A stretch of DNA of 64,000 bases from Saprospiraceae bacterium (lineage in GTDB: Bacteria > Bacteroidota > Bacteroidia > Chitinophagales > Saprospiraceae), in NCBI GenBank assembly GCA_020630955.1, contig JAHDIE010000001.1:107832-171831 (forward strand), read 5' to 3'. The translations under genes and the position numbers were made by a program. Below are positions 55,724-64,000 of this stretch, one piece after another; the first letter of the stretch is position 1, and every line of letters begins with the position of its first letter. The notes below the pieces were generated by a model. That model searched no databases and had not been told where the DNA came from. It was given only the letters and a program-made list of their open reading frames with translations.

Positions 55724-58700
55724 TTAATTGTCTAAGGCACCTATACCAGCCTCCCAAAACAATTTGTTTAATTTTGGAATTTCATCATTCAATAAATTTT
55801 GGCCAACTCCTTTTAATTCAGCCCATTGTTTATCAAGCTCAGCTCTCCTAATTTTTGATCCTTGATTTATTCTGGGAATATCACTTTCACTTGCATTTAT
55901 TAAAAACAAATAATTAGCGCTAAACTTGTTGGGATAATTTTCTACATCATCATAAGCTTTGGATAATCTTTGTACCATCAATTCATCCCAAGAGAGAAGT
56001 TTATCAACCAAAGCCTCAGCCTCTGTTGTCAATTTTTCCGTTTTTTCATTTTTATCCAGACTTTCTAATAACTCAGAAATCCTTTTCTTCTTCGAATAAA
56101 GTACATTTACCATTTCGTGCATTTCTGTCAAAGTTGCTTCAGTTTCACTCATCCATTGATCATAATGATCATAGTCTAGATCCGTCGGATATAAAGGATT
56201 TGCAAGTACTTCAAACTCTGTTCTTTCGGTGACAACTCCTGCTTCCAAAATGGCAACATATTTACCTGGAGTGACCTTATGCCCTCTCCATGATCCTTCA
56301 ATATAGACACCAGGTATGCCCGGCATAGATTTATTTCTCATATTCCATACGAAACGATTCAAACCTTTATTCTTATCTAATTTAGGTTCTGCATTAGGCC
56401 CACCATCCCAACTTGTAAAGTCTATACTTTTAGAACTAAATTGGTTCACAACTTTTCCTTCTTCATTAATGATTTTCAATTTAACTTCTTCTTTTGATTC
56501 ATCTTCAAGATGGTAATAAAAGACAATCCCGTTGGCAGGGTTTACACCAGAGGAAATATTGGTGCCATCTGAATTGTTACCATTTAATGAACTACCCCCA
56601 TTCACCAAATATGCATTTTCAGGTTGGAATAATTTCATCGATTTAAAATCATTCTTATACTGTCTTATCAGAGGCAGATCATCTAAAATCCAAAAAGACC
56701 TTCCAGAAGTTCCTAAAATAATATCACCATGTTTTATTTTTAAATCAAGTACCGGAGTAACAGGAAGATTTAATTGTAATGGTTGCCATTCCTCTCCACC
56801 AGTCCAACTGATATAAATGCCAGTTTCTGTACCAGCAATCAAAAGATTCTTACGAACATCATCTTCTCTCACTACTCTTGTATATGCACCATTAGGAATC
56901 CCTTTATTGATACTGGTCCAAGTTTTACCATAATTGGTAGTTTTATATAATCCAGGACTTTTATCGTCAAACTTATATCTGGTTGTCGCAATGTAAACCG
57001 TGCCTGGATCATGAGGAGAAATATCAATAGCATTAACCAAACACTCTTCCAATCCTTTCGGAGTCACATTCTCCCAATTCTCCCCTCCGTCTCTAGTAAG
57101 CTGAACATAACCATCATCACTTCCTGTCCAAATAACACCTTTTTCATGTGGAGACTCAACCACATAACTTATCGTTCCATAATTCTCTGCACCAACTGCT
57201 TCATTGGTATAAGGTCCTCCTCCATTCCCTTGTTTGTCATCTTGATTTCGTGTAAGATCAGGAGAAATCTCTTCCCAGTTTTGACCACCGTCTCTAGTTC
57301 GTAAAAGATATTGTGCAGCATGGTAGAATGTGTTGGCTTCATGCTGAGACCATACAATAGGCGCATTCCAGTTGTACAAATATTTCATTTCTCTAGCTTC
57401 CATTCCTAAATATTGAATTGGAGCTGACATTATATTTGTTGAAGCCTCTGCTTTGGTGTCTAATAATTCAATAGTGCCAAGATAAGAGCCTCCCATTACA
57501 TATCTTGGATCATCTGGATCGAAAGCAAGAAAAGCACTTTCACCACCTGCAGAATAGGTCCAACTTCTTGGTGTTATACTCCAATTATTCAGCTCACGGT
57601 GAGCAATGGACACAGAAGAATTATCTTGCTGACCACCATAGATCCTGTATGGAAATTGGTTATCGACATTCACCCGATAAAACTGAGCAGTTGGCATATT
57701 TGACTGAGTAGACCATGTTTTTCCTTGATTAAAACTAATAGCCGCACCTCCATCATTCGAAATACAAAGGTTGTCAGAATTTGTTGGATTAATCCAGAGA
57801 TCATGATAATCTCCATGGGTACCAGTAATTCTCTCCCATGTTTTGCCACCGTCTTTGGATCTTAATGCTGGAGCACTCAACACATACACGGTATTTTCAT
57901 TATTGGGATCAGCAAACACCTCTATATAATACCAAGCTCTTTGTATAAGTCTATGATCATCACTAATACGACTCCAAGACTTCCCTGCATTGTTAGAAAC
58001 GAACAATCCACCTTTTTCAGCATTTGAATCACTCTCGACCAGGGCATAGACCTTGTCAGGGTTTGCGCGAGAAACCGAGATGGCCATTTTGCCTTTCTCT
58101 TCTGGCAAGCCCTTGTGTATCTTAAACCAGCTTTCGCCACCATCTATGGATTTATATAATCCACTTCCTTCACCACCGCTAATAATTTTCCAAGGAACTC
58201 TTTGATGCTCCCACATGGCTGCATACATAACACTTGGGTTACTATGATCAATACATAGTTCTGAACAGCCAGTTAAGTCATTAACAAACAAAACATTTTT
58301 CCAACTATTTCCTCCATCTTCTGATTTGAATATACCACGCTCTTTATTGCCTTTATGCAAAGCTCCTTGAGCGGCAACCCATACAATGTCTGGGTTACTT
58401 GGATGGATTACAATTCTTGCAATATGTTGTGTCTTTTCCAATCCTAATTTGGTCCACGTCTTTCCTGCATTGGTTGATTTGTAAACACCATCACCATGTG
58501 AGGTCATCACCCCACGAGGTGCATGTTCTCCCATGCCAACATAGACAACATTTGGGTGACTTTCAGATACAGAGATTGCTCCAACCGATCCTGTACCAAA
58601 ATATCCATCTGATATATTTTTCCAATGTTGCCCAGCATCTTCTGTTTTCCAGACACCACCACCAGTTGTGCCCATGTAATAGGTCAACGGATCACCCGTA

Positions 58701-58864
58701 ACTCCTGATGAACCCACAGATCTTCCTCCTCTAAATGGGCCGATATTTCTCCATTTTAAAGGGGCCAAATATTCATTGGCTTCACCAATAATTGTTTGTT
58801 TTTCTTGAGCTCCTAAAAAAACTGGAATCAATAACAAAATCACAACTTTATGTAGAATATTCAT
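55724..58864 (-). CDS. VPS10/BNR-repeat secreted protein
   Basis: I place the start at ATG 58864 ([20 protein letters not shown]), which gives a good signal peptide; 25 more in-frame codons exist upstream but would spoil it. The roughly 1046-residue mature protein contains a sortilin-type ten-bladed propeller (to about residue 710). It begins [17 protein letters not shown] and has many Asp-boxes ([32 protein letters not shown]). The remaining about 300 residues carry a beta-sandwich and a helical tail. Paralogs of this type are abundant in Bacteroidota, usually annotated glycosyl hydrolase or VPS10 domain protein. No catalytic residues are identified. Unlike the two BNR proteins at 26-33 kb it lacks a GCX or T9SS tail. 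Confidence 0.85.
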   Translation of the reverse strand: MNILHKVVILLLIPVFLGAQEKQTIIGEANEYLAPLKWRNIGPFRGGRSVGSSGVTGDPLTYYMGTTGGGVWKTEDAGQHWKNISDGYFGTGSVGAISVSESHPNVVYVGMGEHAPRGVMTSHGDGVYKSTNAGKTWTKLGLEKTQHIARIVIHPSNPDIVWVAAQGALHKGNKERGIFKSEDGGNSWKNVLFVNDLTGCSELCIDHSNPSVMYAAMWEHQRVPWKIISGGEGSGLYKSIDGGESWFKIHKGLPEEKGKMAISVSRANPDKVYALVESDSNAEKGGLFVSNNAGKSWSRISDDHRLIQRAWYYIEVFADPNNENTVYVLSAPALRSKDGGKTWERITGTHGDYHDLWINPTNSDNLCISNDGGAAISFNQGKTWSTQSNMPTAQFYRVNVDNQFPYRIYGGQQDNSSVSIAHRELNNWSITPRSWTYSAGGESAFLAFDPDDPRYVMGGSYLGTIELLDTKAEASTNIMSAPIQYLGMEAREMKYLYNWNAPIVWSQHEANTFYHAAQYLLRTRDGGQNWEEISPDLTRNQDDKQGNGGGPYTNEAVGAENYGTISYVVESPHEKGVIWTGSDDGYVQLTRDGGENWENVTPKGLEECLVNAIDISPHDPGTVYIATTRYKFDDKSPGLYKTTNYGKTWTSINKGIPNGAYTRVVREDDVRKNLLIAGTETGIYISWTGGEEWQPLQLNLPVTPVLDLKIKHGDIILGTSGRSFWILDDLPLIRQYKNDFKSMKLFQPENAYLVNGGSSLNGNNSDGTNISSGVNPANGIVFYYHLEDESKEEVKLKIINEEGKVVNQFSSKSIDFTSWDGGPNAEPKLDKNKGLNRFVWNMRNKSMPGIPGVYIEGSWRGHKVTPGKYVAILEAGVVTERTEFEVLANPLYPTDLDYDHYDQWMSETEATLTEMHEMVNVLYSKKKRISELLESLDKNEKTEKLTTEAEALVDKLLSWDELMVQRLSKAYDDVENYPNKFSANYLFLINASESDIPRINQGSKIRRAELDKQWAELKGVGQNLLNDEIPKLNKLFWEAGIGALDN

Positions 58865-59013
58865 AGCTTTTTTCTTTGCTCGCAAGATAGTAGTTTTCGA
58901 TGAATACTTAGAAATGCAAAAATGGATGAAATGCTGCACATTTGATCTGAAGAAATATTTAAAAATTACAAAGTGGCTCTTTAAAATTTTAGAGTGTCTG
59001 GGCTAAAGAAGTC

Positions 59014-59988
59014 TCACAATTTAATATCTACCGGTTTTACCCCTTTTTTAAATTTATCACCAAATCCTGAATTATTGGGATTATAACCGCCCACAAAAGC
59101 ATCATTTACACCATTGGATGGTATCAATGCCTCCTTTCCTAAAGCCCAATAAATTCCATTGAGCGCAAGTTTTCTCATAGAAGAGATTTTAAAATCAAAA
59201 GGATGTCCCAAGGTTGTGAAAAAAACTCTTGAGCTTACACCATCATTGGTCGTAATGGTGTTGGTCCAAGCTACTGGATTTGTAATCGGAAATTCCTCCA
59301 ATCGATTATTCATGGCATGATTTGACTTAAGGCTTCTTCCTTCCAAAAAAGGCACACAGTTTTTATTTAATCGCCAATCACCGCCGTCCACATGGTACAG
59401 CCAGGAATAGGCATCAAAAGCTTCAACTCCTGAAAGAATAATATGCTCACTTTGATGAGTAGGAAATACTTCCGTCAATGGCATATCTCCATCTGAAAAA
59501 TGGCCATGGTGAGTAATCCATTGCTGACCGAATACATCTATGGGCCATTCATTATTCATATGCATCATACTACTATCTTTGTACAAAAATGAATGGGTAG
59601 AGGTACGAAAACCAACAATAGGTTTTCCAGATTCAACATAATTTAAAATATATTGAAGTTCACCTTTCGGTAAATTTCTAAAGCGGATAAACATGACCAT
59701 TAGATCTGCCGAGTCAAGACTTGACAAATTATTAATATGGTCACTCCTATTGGGATCAATATTACCTAAAGAATCCAAAGCATAACACATTGTTATTTTT
59801 GCATTTAATTCCCGCTTTAAAATCCTTGCAAGCATCGGCATAGACTCTTCTGATCGATATTCTTCATCACCCGTAACAAAAACAATGTGAGGACCTTCTT
59901 TCATTTTTGATTCATTGCATGAAGCTAAAATAAATCCAAACAAGGTTATGAAAACAACTTTAAACAAAATTTCCTTTACTAAAATCAT
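59014..59988 (-). CDS. ThuA-like domain lipoprotein
   Basis: This 324-residue protein has a lipobox (LASC, Cys24). The ThuA-like (class I glutamine-amidotransferase-like) fold is seen in IVFVTGDEEYRSEESMPMLARIL, DLMVMFIRFRNLPKGEL, GKPIVGFRTSTHSF and the closing WALGKEALIP. ThuA-family proteins accompany 3-keto-sugar and trehalose metabolism (DUF1080 and GFO/IDH partners), though none sits directly beside this gene. Its ATG overlaps the stop of the preceding gene (ATGA at 59985-59988). Confidence 0.82.
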   Translation of the reverse strand: MILVKEILFKVVFITLFGFILASCNESKMKEGPHIVFVTGDEEYRSEESMPMLARILKRELNAKITMCYALDSLGNIDPNRSDHINNLSSLDSADLMVMFIRFRNLPKGELQYILNYVESGKPIVGFRTSTHSFLYKDSSMMHMNNEWPIDVFGQQWITHHGHFSDGDMPLTEVFPTHQSEHIILSGVEAFDAYSWLYHVDGGDWRLNKNCVPFLEGRSLKSNHAMNNRLEEFPITNPVAWTNTITTNDGVSSRVFFTTLGHPFDFKISSMRKLALNGIYWALGKEALIPSNGVNDAFVGGYNPNNSGFGDKFKKGVKPVDIKL

Positions 59989-60353
59989 TGTTCCTTTTTT
60001 CCTTTCTTGCTTGGCAGAGACATTACAAATTCATAGCTCTCTTGAAGATAGGGTGCAAATTTTTCTATCTCCTCATGTTCATTTTCAGGAATCAAAACAT
60101 AATCCTTCATCCATGCACCATGAGACTTATAGCGAGTAGTGTTGAATTTTCTTATAAATTTTTCTGCAGATTCTTTAGGTAATCGGATTCCGATTTGTGA
60201 TTCCTTATTTAAAAGAGAAAACATATAGCCATTTACGGAAGTATAAGCTGTCGTCTTACCTTTTCTACTGAAATTGCCGTTGGTATTAATTAGCCTTTCG
60301 TAAATTTTCAATTTTTGTTTCCACAAATCATTCATGATATTCTCAAAATACAA
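59985..60353 (-). CDS. TfoX-N-like small protein
   Basis: This 122-residue protein resembles the TfoX/Sxy N-terminal fold: TTAYTSVNGYMFSLLNKESQ and KSHGAWMKDYVLIPENE recall the TfoX pattern of a glycine-containing strand followed by a conserved aromatic strand. It has no DNA-binding motif, so its role is unclear. An internal ATG at 60335 (MNDLWKQKL) may be the true start. It overlaps thuA by four bases and lies 36 bp after the Crp/Fnr gene. The family match is only moderate. Confidence 0.6.
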   Translation of the reverse strand: MYFENIMNDLWKQKLKIYERLINTNGNFSRKGKTTAYTSVNGYMFSLLNKESQIGIRLPKESAEKFIRKFNTTRYKSHGAWMKDYVLIPENEHEEIEKFAPYLQESYEFVMSLPSKKGKKEQ

Positions 60354-60389
60354 AACTTATTGAAAAGTTAAGCACATTAAATGATAGAA

Positions 60390-60965
60390 CTAAAGATTTG
60401 CTTTTTCGACTCGAACTCTACTCAAACTTTCTTGTGTAATTCCAAGATATGATGCAATGTGATAGTTTCTTGTATACTGTTCAATATCGGGATATTGTTC
60501 CAAGAAAAGATCATAGCGTTCAGATGCTGTGAGTTGCAATTGATTTAAAATTCTCCTATGAAGACTCACTACATGTCTTTCCAATAAATTCCTTTGAAAT
60601 GGTTCAAATTCTGGAAACAGATTAAATATTCCATTTAACTTCTGTGCATTAAAGACAACAACTTGTGATTCTTTTAAACACTCAAGAGTTAATGTCGCAG
60701 ATTCATTTGCATAAATAGCAATATAGTCACTAATCCACCAATTCCTTATTCCGAATTGCAAAGTATGCTCTCTACCTTTCTTATCCGTACAAAAAGATCT
60801 AATACATCCATCAAGTACATAGTAAATTAAATCAACAGTCTGCCCTTCACGGATTAAAATTGAACCCTTCCCTATGGTTTTTACCTTTGCTATGGAATAA
60901 AGATAATCCTCAGCTTCTTGGCTGAGAGCTATACTATTTTTTATATTTCTAACTAATTCTTCCAG
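60390..60965 (-). CDS. Crp/Fnr family transcriptional regulator with non-standard start (probable CTG)
   Basis: Reading the minus strand gives an unbroken frame from 61016 down to the stop at 60390. It contains a whole cNMP-binding-like domain (SIALSQEAEDYLYSIAKVK, LIREGQTVDLIYYVLDGCIR) and a C-terminal helix-turn-helix (RNYHIASYLGITQESLSRVR). The first ATG, GTG or TTG in frame is only at 60761, inside the effector domain and too late. A CTG at 60963-60965 (LEELVRNIKN...) would give 191 residues, the normal length for Bacteroidota Crp/Fnr proteins of this type. An upstream stop at 61017-61019 limits other choices. Either CTG or another rare codon is used, or the start has been lost. Confidence 0.7.
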   Translation of the reverse strand: MEELVRNIKNSIALSQEAEDYLYSIAKVKTIGKGSILIREGQTVDLIYYVLDGCIRSFCTDKKGREHTLQFGIRNWWISDYIAIYANESATLTLECLKESQVVVFNAQKLNGIFNLFPEFEPFQRNLLERHVVSLHRRILNQLQLTASERYDLFLEQYPDIEQYTRNYHIASYLGITQESLSRVRVEKANL

Positions 60966-61073
60966 ATTCTGTTTATCGACTTCAGGATTATGTACTGTAT
61001 GTATTAGAACATCAACTTAATAAAATAACGTCCAACAACAAGAAAACAAGATACTGAATACAACTAATCCTTG

Positions 61074-61850
61074 CTAATTTTCCAATTTATAATTAAATCC
61101 CATAACTAAGATGTCATTGTAATTTGATAAAGACTCTAGATGGACATTTTCAAATCTATAATCGTAAACAAGATAGATTGACAAGTTTTTAATTACATTC
61201 AAACTTACTTTTGGAGTTACCCAAATGTCATAATCAGCAGCTTCCTTAAATGATTGAAAATAAAACAATTGATATGCAAGACTAACGCTATTATTAAGAA
61301 ATGAAAAGCCATTATTTATTCTAAATATAAAGAGCCCATTATTTCGATTCGAAAAATCAAAGCTACTATTTTCAAAATCAACACCATTAAATTCAGCAAT
61401 CTCCTGAGCTACTCCAACACCAAGCGCAAGTCGCATGAATCCTTGACTGAGATCTGAACCAAGACCAAAACCAAAGTGATGTCGGTCATTAACACGAAAG
61501 ATCAAATTGTTATCATAATGATAAAAGATACCAGGAAATAATTTTTTTTGACCATTGATATAATATTTTAGAGACGCAAAATCATACCAATTGTCCTCAA
61601 TCAATATTTCATTTGTCCTATTATATCGGTAAGTGGTTTTATTTTCGAAATGCCAATATTTGTATTCCAAATCAACATTTAATTCACCCCCAATTACTAC
61701 CTGGGCAAAGGTTCCAGATATTCTTCTTCCAGACAAATTGAGATCTACATTATATTGCAATGAATCTGGCTTAGCTTGTCCAAAAGAAGAGATACTAGAC
61801 AATATTGCAACAAGGAAAATTAAGTAATAATAATATTTATGATTAAACAT
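61074..61850 (-). CDS. DUF481 outer-membrane beta-barrel protein
   Basis: This 258-residue protein with a signal peptide has the amphipathic strand pattern of DUF481/YdiY-like barrels: LNLSGRRISGTFAQVVIGGE, LEYKYWHFENKTTYRYN, LKYYINGQKKLFPGI, ending with the terminal strand ILVMGFNYKLEN. Family members are putative salt-induced outer membrane proteins. It starts 21 bp after the PfpI gene stop, so it may be co-transcribed with it. Confidence 0.85.
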   Translation of the reverse strand: MFNHKYYYYLIFLVAILSSISSFGQAKPDSLQYNVDLNLSGRRISGTFAQVVIGGELNVDLEYKYWHFENKTTYRYNRTNEILIEDNWYDFASLKYYINGQKKLFPGIFYHYDNNLIFRVNDRHHFGFGLGSDLSQGFMRLALGVGVAQEIAEFNGVDFENSSFDFSNRNNGLFIFRINNGFSFLNNSVSLAYQLFYFQSFKEAADYDIWVTPKVSLNVIKNLSIYLVYDYRFENVHLESLSNYNDILVMGFNYKLEN

Positions 61851-61871
61851 TTTTCATGTGTAATTATCTAA

Positions 61872-62783
61872 CTATTTATTAAGTTCTTCCAAAATTGCAT
61901 GTGCTGCCATTTGTCCAAATTTATTGGCTGCTTGAGGACTTGCTCCAGTGATCAGTTTTCTATCTTTATGGCATGTATCATCAGCTTTTTCATTAATGAT
62001 AGTAACCCCTAAATTGTTAAGCTTCTCTCCATAGATCCAAGGCATGGCCCCAGGTGTATATCCAATCATAGGTCCTTGCTTATCTACCGCATCAGGAAAC
62101 GAAGCAATTTTATATCCACTAAACAAATAAGAATCCTTGGTAGCATCCATTCCAGCTGCCAATAGGGCCGCAGGACCATGACAAATAGCCAAGGTATGCA
62201 TATCATTTTCATGTGACCAATGCAATAATTTGTTCAAATCTCTATTCTCTGGAAGACCCAACATTGCTCCATGACCACCAGGAATAAATACCCCAACGTA
62301 ATCCGTACTATCGGTCATTTCATTTCTTACAAATGAGGATAAACTCCCAGGTTTTTCAAACTTAGACTTATATTCCTCATACATTTTACCAATATTTTTA
62401 TCTTCAGATGGCATCGCCCACATCTCGATTTTTACTGATTTCCCAGTAGGCGTAACTACATCCACATCAATACCTGCATTCTTTAAGTGTAAAATTGGTA
62501 ACAACATCTCAACAGGATGATTCCCAGTTGAGAACTCTTTGCCATTTGCCATTGTCATATTCCGCTCTTCAGTACAAACCATTAAAACCTTCTTATTCCC
62601 TCTGTGTGGATTTTCGAATTTGACATATTCATAATCACTAACAGGAGATGTAGCAATCGAAAGTGATAACTTTGAAGGTATATAAGATCCATCGTCCTGA
62701 ATTGTAGGCTTAGTTGCCACGTAGAATGCAATAAAGGCAATAAGAATAAAAACTGCCAAGCCCACCAATAATTTCTTTAACAT
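61872..62783 (-). CDS. DJ-1/PfpI family protein (HchA-like)
   Basis: This 303-residue protein has an N-terminal membrane helix or signal anchor and a DJ-1/PfpI domain: VLMVCTEERNMTMANGKEFSTGNHPVEMLLPI, VFIPGGHGAMLGLPEN, and AICHGPAALLAAG, whose nucleophile is Cys201. The layout is closest to HchA-type glyoxalase III/deglycase-like proteins. An extracytoplasmic location, implied by the anchor, is less common. It lies 21 bp before DUF481. Confidence 0.87.
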   Translation of the reverse strand: MLKKLLVGLAVFILIAFIAFYVATKPTIQDDGSYIPSKLSLSIATSPVSDYEYVKFENPHRGNKKVLMVCTEERNMTMANGKEFSTGNHPVEMLLPILHLKNAGIDVDVVTPTGKSVKIEMWAMPSEDKNIGKMYEEYKSKFEKPGSLSSFVRNEMTDSTDYVGVFIPGGHGAMLGLPENRDLNKLLHWSHENDMHTLAICHGPAALLAAGMDATKDSYLFSGYKIASFPDAVDKQGPMIGYTPGAMPWIYGEKLNNLGVTIINEKADDTCHKDRKLITGASPQAANKFGQMAAHAILEELNK

Positions 62784-62900
62784 GATTTTGAATATTTAAA
62801 TTAAATTTTACAAATAAATATTATGCAAAACTAATCACTTCCAAAACCATAAAAATTGACCTATGGTAAGAAATAGAACCATCGAATAACTCTATTCTAT

Positions 62901-63341
62901 TTAAAGATTCTTTCTTTCCATTTTATACAAATCCAGATCTTTACCCCAATAGTTTTTCTTAATTTCAACAAGAGAAAAACCAAATTTCTCAAAAAATCCA
63001 AAGGCATGTTGTGAAGTATTAATCACCAATTTTTTTAATCTGTGATTGGCACTCAATATTTCCAAACAATGATCTACTGCTTTTTTGCCAATTCCTTTAC
63101 CTGACATACTTGGATTGATAAATATCCAAGTAATGCCACCATTCGCTTCTTCATTATTTATATAAATACCTATTCCACCAACCAACTTATTTTCGACTTC
63201 AATGGTAAAGTAATCTGAACCATTATCTTCAAGATAGGTCTCAAAATCATGAACCTCGCTTGGATCAAAAAATTTGGGAACATTGGTTTTAAAAAGTTGT
63301 ATTAATTCTAATTTCCTAGACGGATTATACGGATGTAGCAT
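62901..63341 (-). CDS. GNAT family N-acetyltransferase
   Basis: This 146-residue protein shows KLVGGIGIYINNEEANGGITWIFINPSMSGKGIGKKAVDHCLE and the late TSQHAFGFFEKFGFSL, the classical GNAT acetyl-CoA loop with flanking strands. The substrate is unknown. It lies 12 bp after the T9SS-tail remnant. Confidence 0.88.
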   Translation of the reverse strand: MLHPYNPSRKLELIQLFKTNVPKFFDPSEVHDFETYLEDNGSDYFTIEVENKLVGGIGIYINNEEANGGITWIFINPSMSGKGIGKKAVDHCLEILSANHRLKKLVINTSQHAFGFFEKFGFSLVEIKKNYWGKDLDLYKMERKNL

Positions 63342-63353
63342 ATTTCAAAATAG

Positions 63354-63443
63354 CTATATTTTAACAATTTTCCGTGTTAAAGACCTACCATCTTTTTGAA
63401 TCATTAAAATATATATGCCTGGATTCAATTTTCCAATGTCGAC
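63354..63443 (-). pseudogene. Remnant of a T9SS sorting domain tail
   Basis: In one frame the last 28 codons before a TAG read DIGKLNPGIYILMIQKDGRS followed by LTRKIVKI. This is the typical end of a type A T9SS sorting domain (xxLxPGIYxLxI...KxxK). Nothing upstream continues it: it is preceded by a GC-rich repeat (63444-63512) and then the end of the LysE gene in another frame. No cargo gene is present. It is best read as the cut-off tail of a lost secreted protein. Confidence 0.6.
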
Positions 63444-63512
63444 GAAGCCCCCGGCATAAGCATTTTCATAAGCCGAAGCTTCAGCGAAGGCTTTAGCGCA
63501 GACTTCTAGATA
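63444..63512. repeat. GC-rich stretch with internal palindromes, possible dispersed repeat
   Basis: About 70 bp much richer in G and C than its surroundings. It contains AAGCC...GGCTT inverted arms around GAAGCTTC and repeated CGAAGC units. It sits exactly between the LysE C-terminus and the orphan T9SS tail. In pattern it resembles short interspersed palindromic repeats found between genes in some bacteria. Only one copy lies in this window, so repeat status is inference. Confidence 0.4.
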
Positions 63513-64000
63513 CCCCCAAACTAACCCCCAATACAAACAACACTATCACCTTACTCCATTTTGTAACTTTCCAAAACTTCGAACTGTTCAAGAAATTGGT
63601 CAGTCGACCAGCCATGAGCGCAATACAACTAAAGATTACAAAAGCTTGTACCATAAAAATAATCCCTAGGATTATCATTTGAAGCGTAACATTGAGTCCA
63701 TCCTTGGTCAAAAATTGAGGCAAAAATGCAATAAAAAAAAGAGACACTTTGGGATTCAATACATTCATCAAAAACCCTTTTCTTACTAAAGAAAAAATAC
63801 TCGTTTTTTCCTGCAACTTACTATTTACATTCAGATCAATTACAGTGCTCTTTTCATGGTAGGCTTGGTATGCGAGATAAAATAGATAAGCAGCACCTAA
63901 GTATTTGACAATATTAAATGCAAATGCAGAATTCTGAATGATGAGAGATAAGCCTGTGGCAGCAGCAGTGGTATGTACAAGTACACCCAAACTTAAACCT
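63493..64000 (-). CDS. LysE/RhtB family exporter, 5' end cut by window
   Basis: The frame stays open to the window end, so the N-terminus is missing; the TTG at 63990 is not the true start (GLSLGVLVHTTAAATGLS continues upstream). About 168 residues are seen. They include VKYLGAAYLFYLAYQAY and KGFLMNVLNPKVSLFFIAFLPQF, typical of LysE/RhtB amino-acid exporters, and the closing helices (WSKVIVLFVLGVSLGV). The last five residues (SRSLR) lie in the GC-rich repeat, suggesting that the native C-terminus was replaced when the repeat inserted. The substrate cannot be told. Confidence 0.85.
   Translation of the reverse strand, partial: GLSLGVLVHTTAAATGLSLIIQNSAFAFNIVKYLGAAYLFYLAYQAYHEKSTVIDLNVNSKLQEKTSIFSLVRKGFLMNVLNPKVSLFFIAFLPQFLTKDGLNVTLQMIILGIIFMVQAFVIFSCIALMAGRLTNFLNSSKFWKVTKWSKVIVLFVLGVSLGVSRSLR

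Noticed and set aside
60601-60620. GGTTCAAATTC resembling the T-arm of a tRNA
   Set aside because: No acceptor stem or anticodon arm can be formed around it and it lies within the Crp/Fnr coding sequence.
63354-63536. 60-codon frame as a real small gene
   Set aside because: Its N-terminal half is translated GC-rich repeat and out-of-frame LysE sequence; only the last 28 codons look like real protein, namely a T9SS tail remnant.

Overview
The window is a chromosomal segment of a low-GC Bacteroidota bacterium, most likely of the Saprospiria/Saprospiraceae type (inferred from gene content). Evidence seen directly: C-terminal type IX secretion (T9SS) sorting domains on secreted proteins, GCX-type C-terminal domains, a fused NagB/PIG-L protein, several TTG starts, hardly any Shine-Dalgarno sequences, and several matches to the Bacteroidetes promoter pattern TTG-N20-TAnnTTTG. 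I found no rRNA, tRNA, CRISPR array, insertion sequence or prophage block. No T9SS machinery is encoded here, only cargo.

Layout. 1-3.4 kb: a DUF1080 lipoprotein (cut by the window edge), divergent from a PVC-type dehydrogenase with a C-terminal cytochrome c domain. 3.4-8.8 kb (minus): alaS, an MFS transporter and a GT39-like glycosyltransferase in apparent operon order. 9.0-13.1 kb: an M23 peptidase with a good promoter, then a CotH-kinase T9SS cargo protein. 13.1-13.7 kb: a free-standing NUMOD4/HNH endonuclease-like gene. 14.0-20.9 kb: RDD protein divergent from SpoIIM (fused to a second membrane domain), DUF4129, DUF4350, MoxR ATPase and DUF58, a conserved envelope-associated set. 21.2-34.6 kb: subtilase lipoprotein, MFS/spermidine synthase fusion, NagB-PIG-L fusion, two tandem paralogous 1086/1087-residue BNR-repeat proteins and a zinc metalloprotease; the last three share the same C-terminal domain.

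34.6-38.2 kb: arginase, signal peptidase II, an inter-terminator interval that may encode a small RNA, a secreted hypothetical protein, a GNAT and a VOC protein. 38.3-41.1 kb (minus): ABC ATPase, permease, YtrA-type GntR regulator and DUF2807 (GIN) protein, with a promoter abutted by a GTGTA-N12-TACAC operator. 41.3-55.2 kb: a second DUF1080 protein, an M28 peptidase/S4/DUF92 operon, a solute-binding-like protein without signal peptide, a PLP decarboxylase, DUF1028-T9SS protein, a propeller histidine kinase, DUF2087, GNAT, a CocE hydrolase and small genes. 55.2-64 kb (minus): GNAT, VPS10/BNR protein, ThuA-like lipoprotein, TfoX-like protein, a Crp/Fnr regulator lacking a standard start codon, DUF481, DJ-1/PfpI, GNAT, a T9SS-tail remnant beside a GC-rich repeat, and a LysE exporter cut by the window end.

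Functionally the window is dominated by extracytoplasmic proteins: peptidases, propeller proteins, sugar-directed lipoproteins and envelope factors. This fits a particle- or polymer-degrading heterotroph. No single obvious new multi-gene defence or biosynthetic system is visible. The best leads are the candidate small RNA at 36.3-36.5 kb, the self-contained GntR promoter/operator, the Crp gene with no ordinary start, and the scar at 63.4-63.5 kb.
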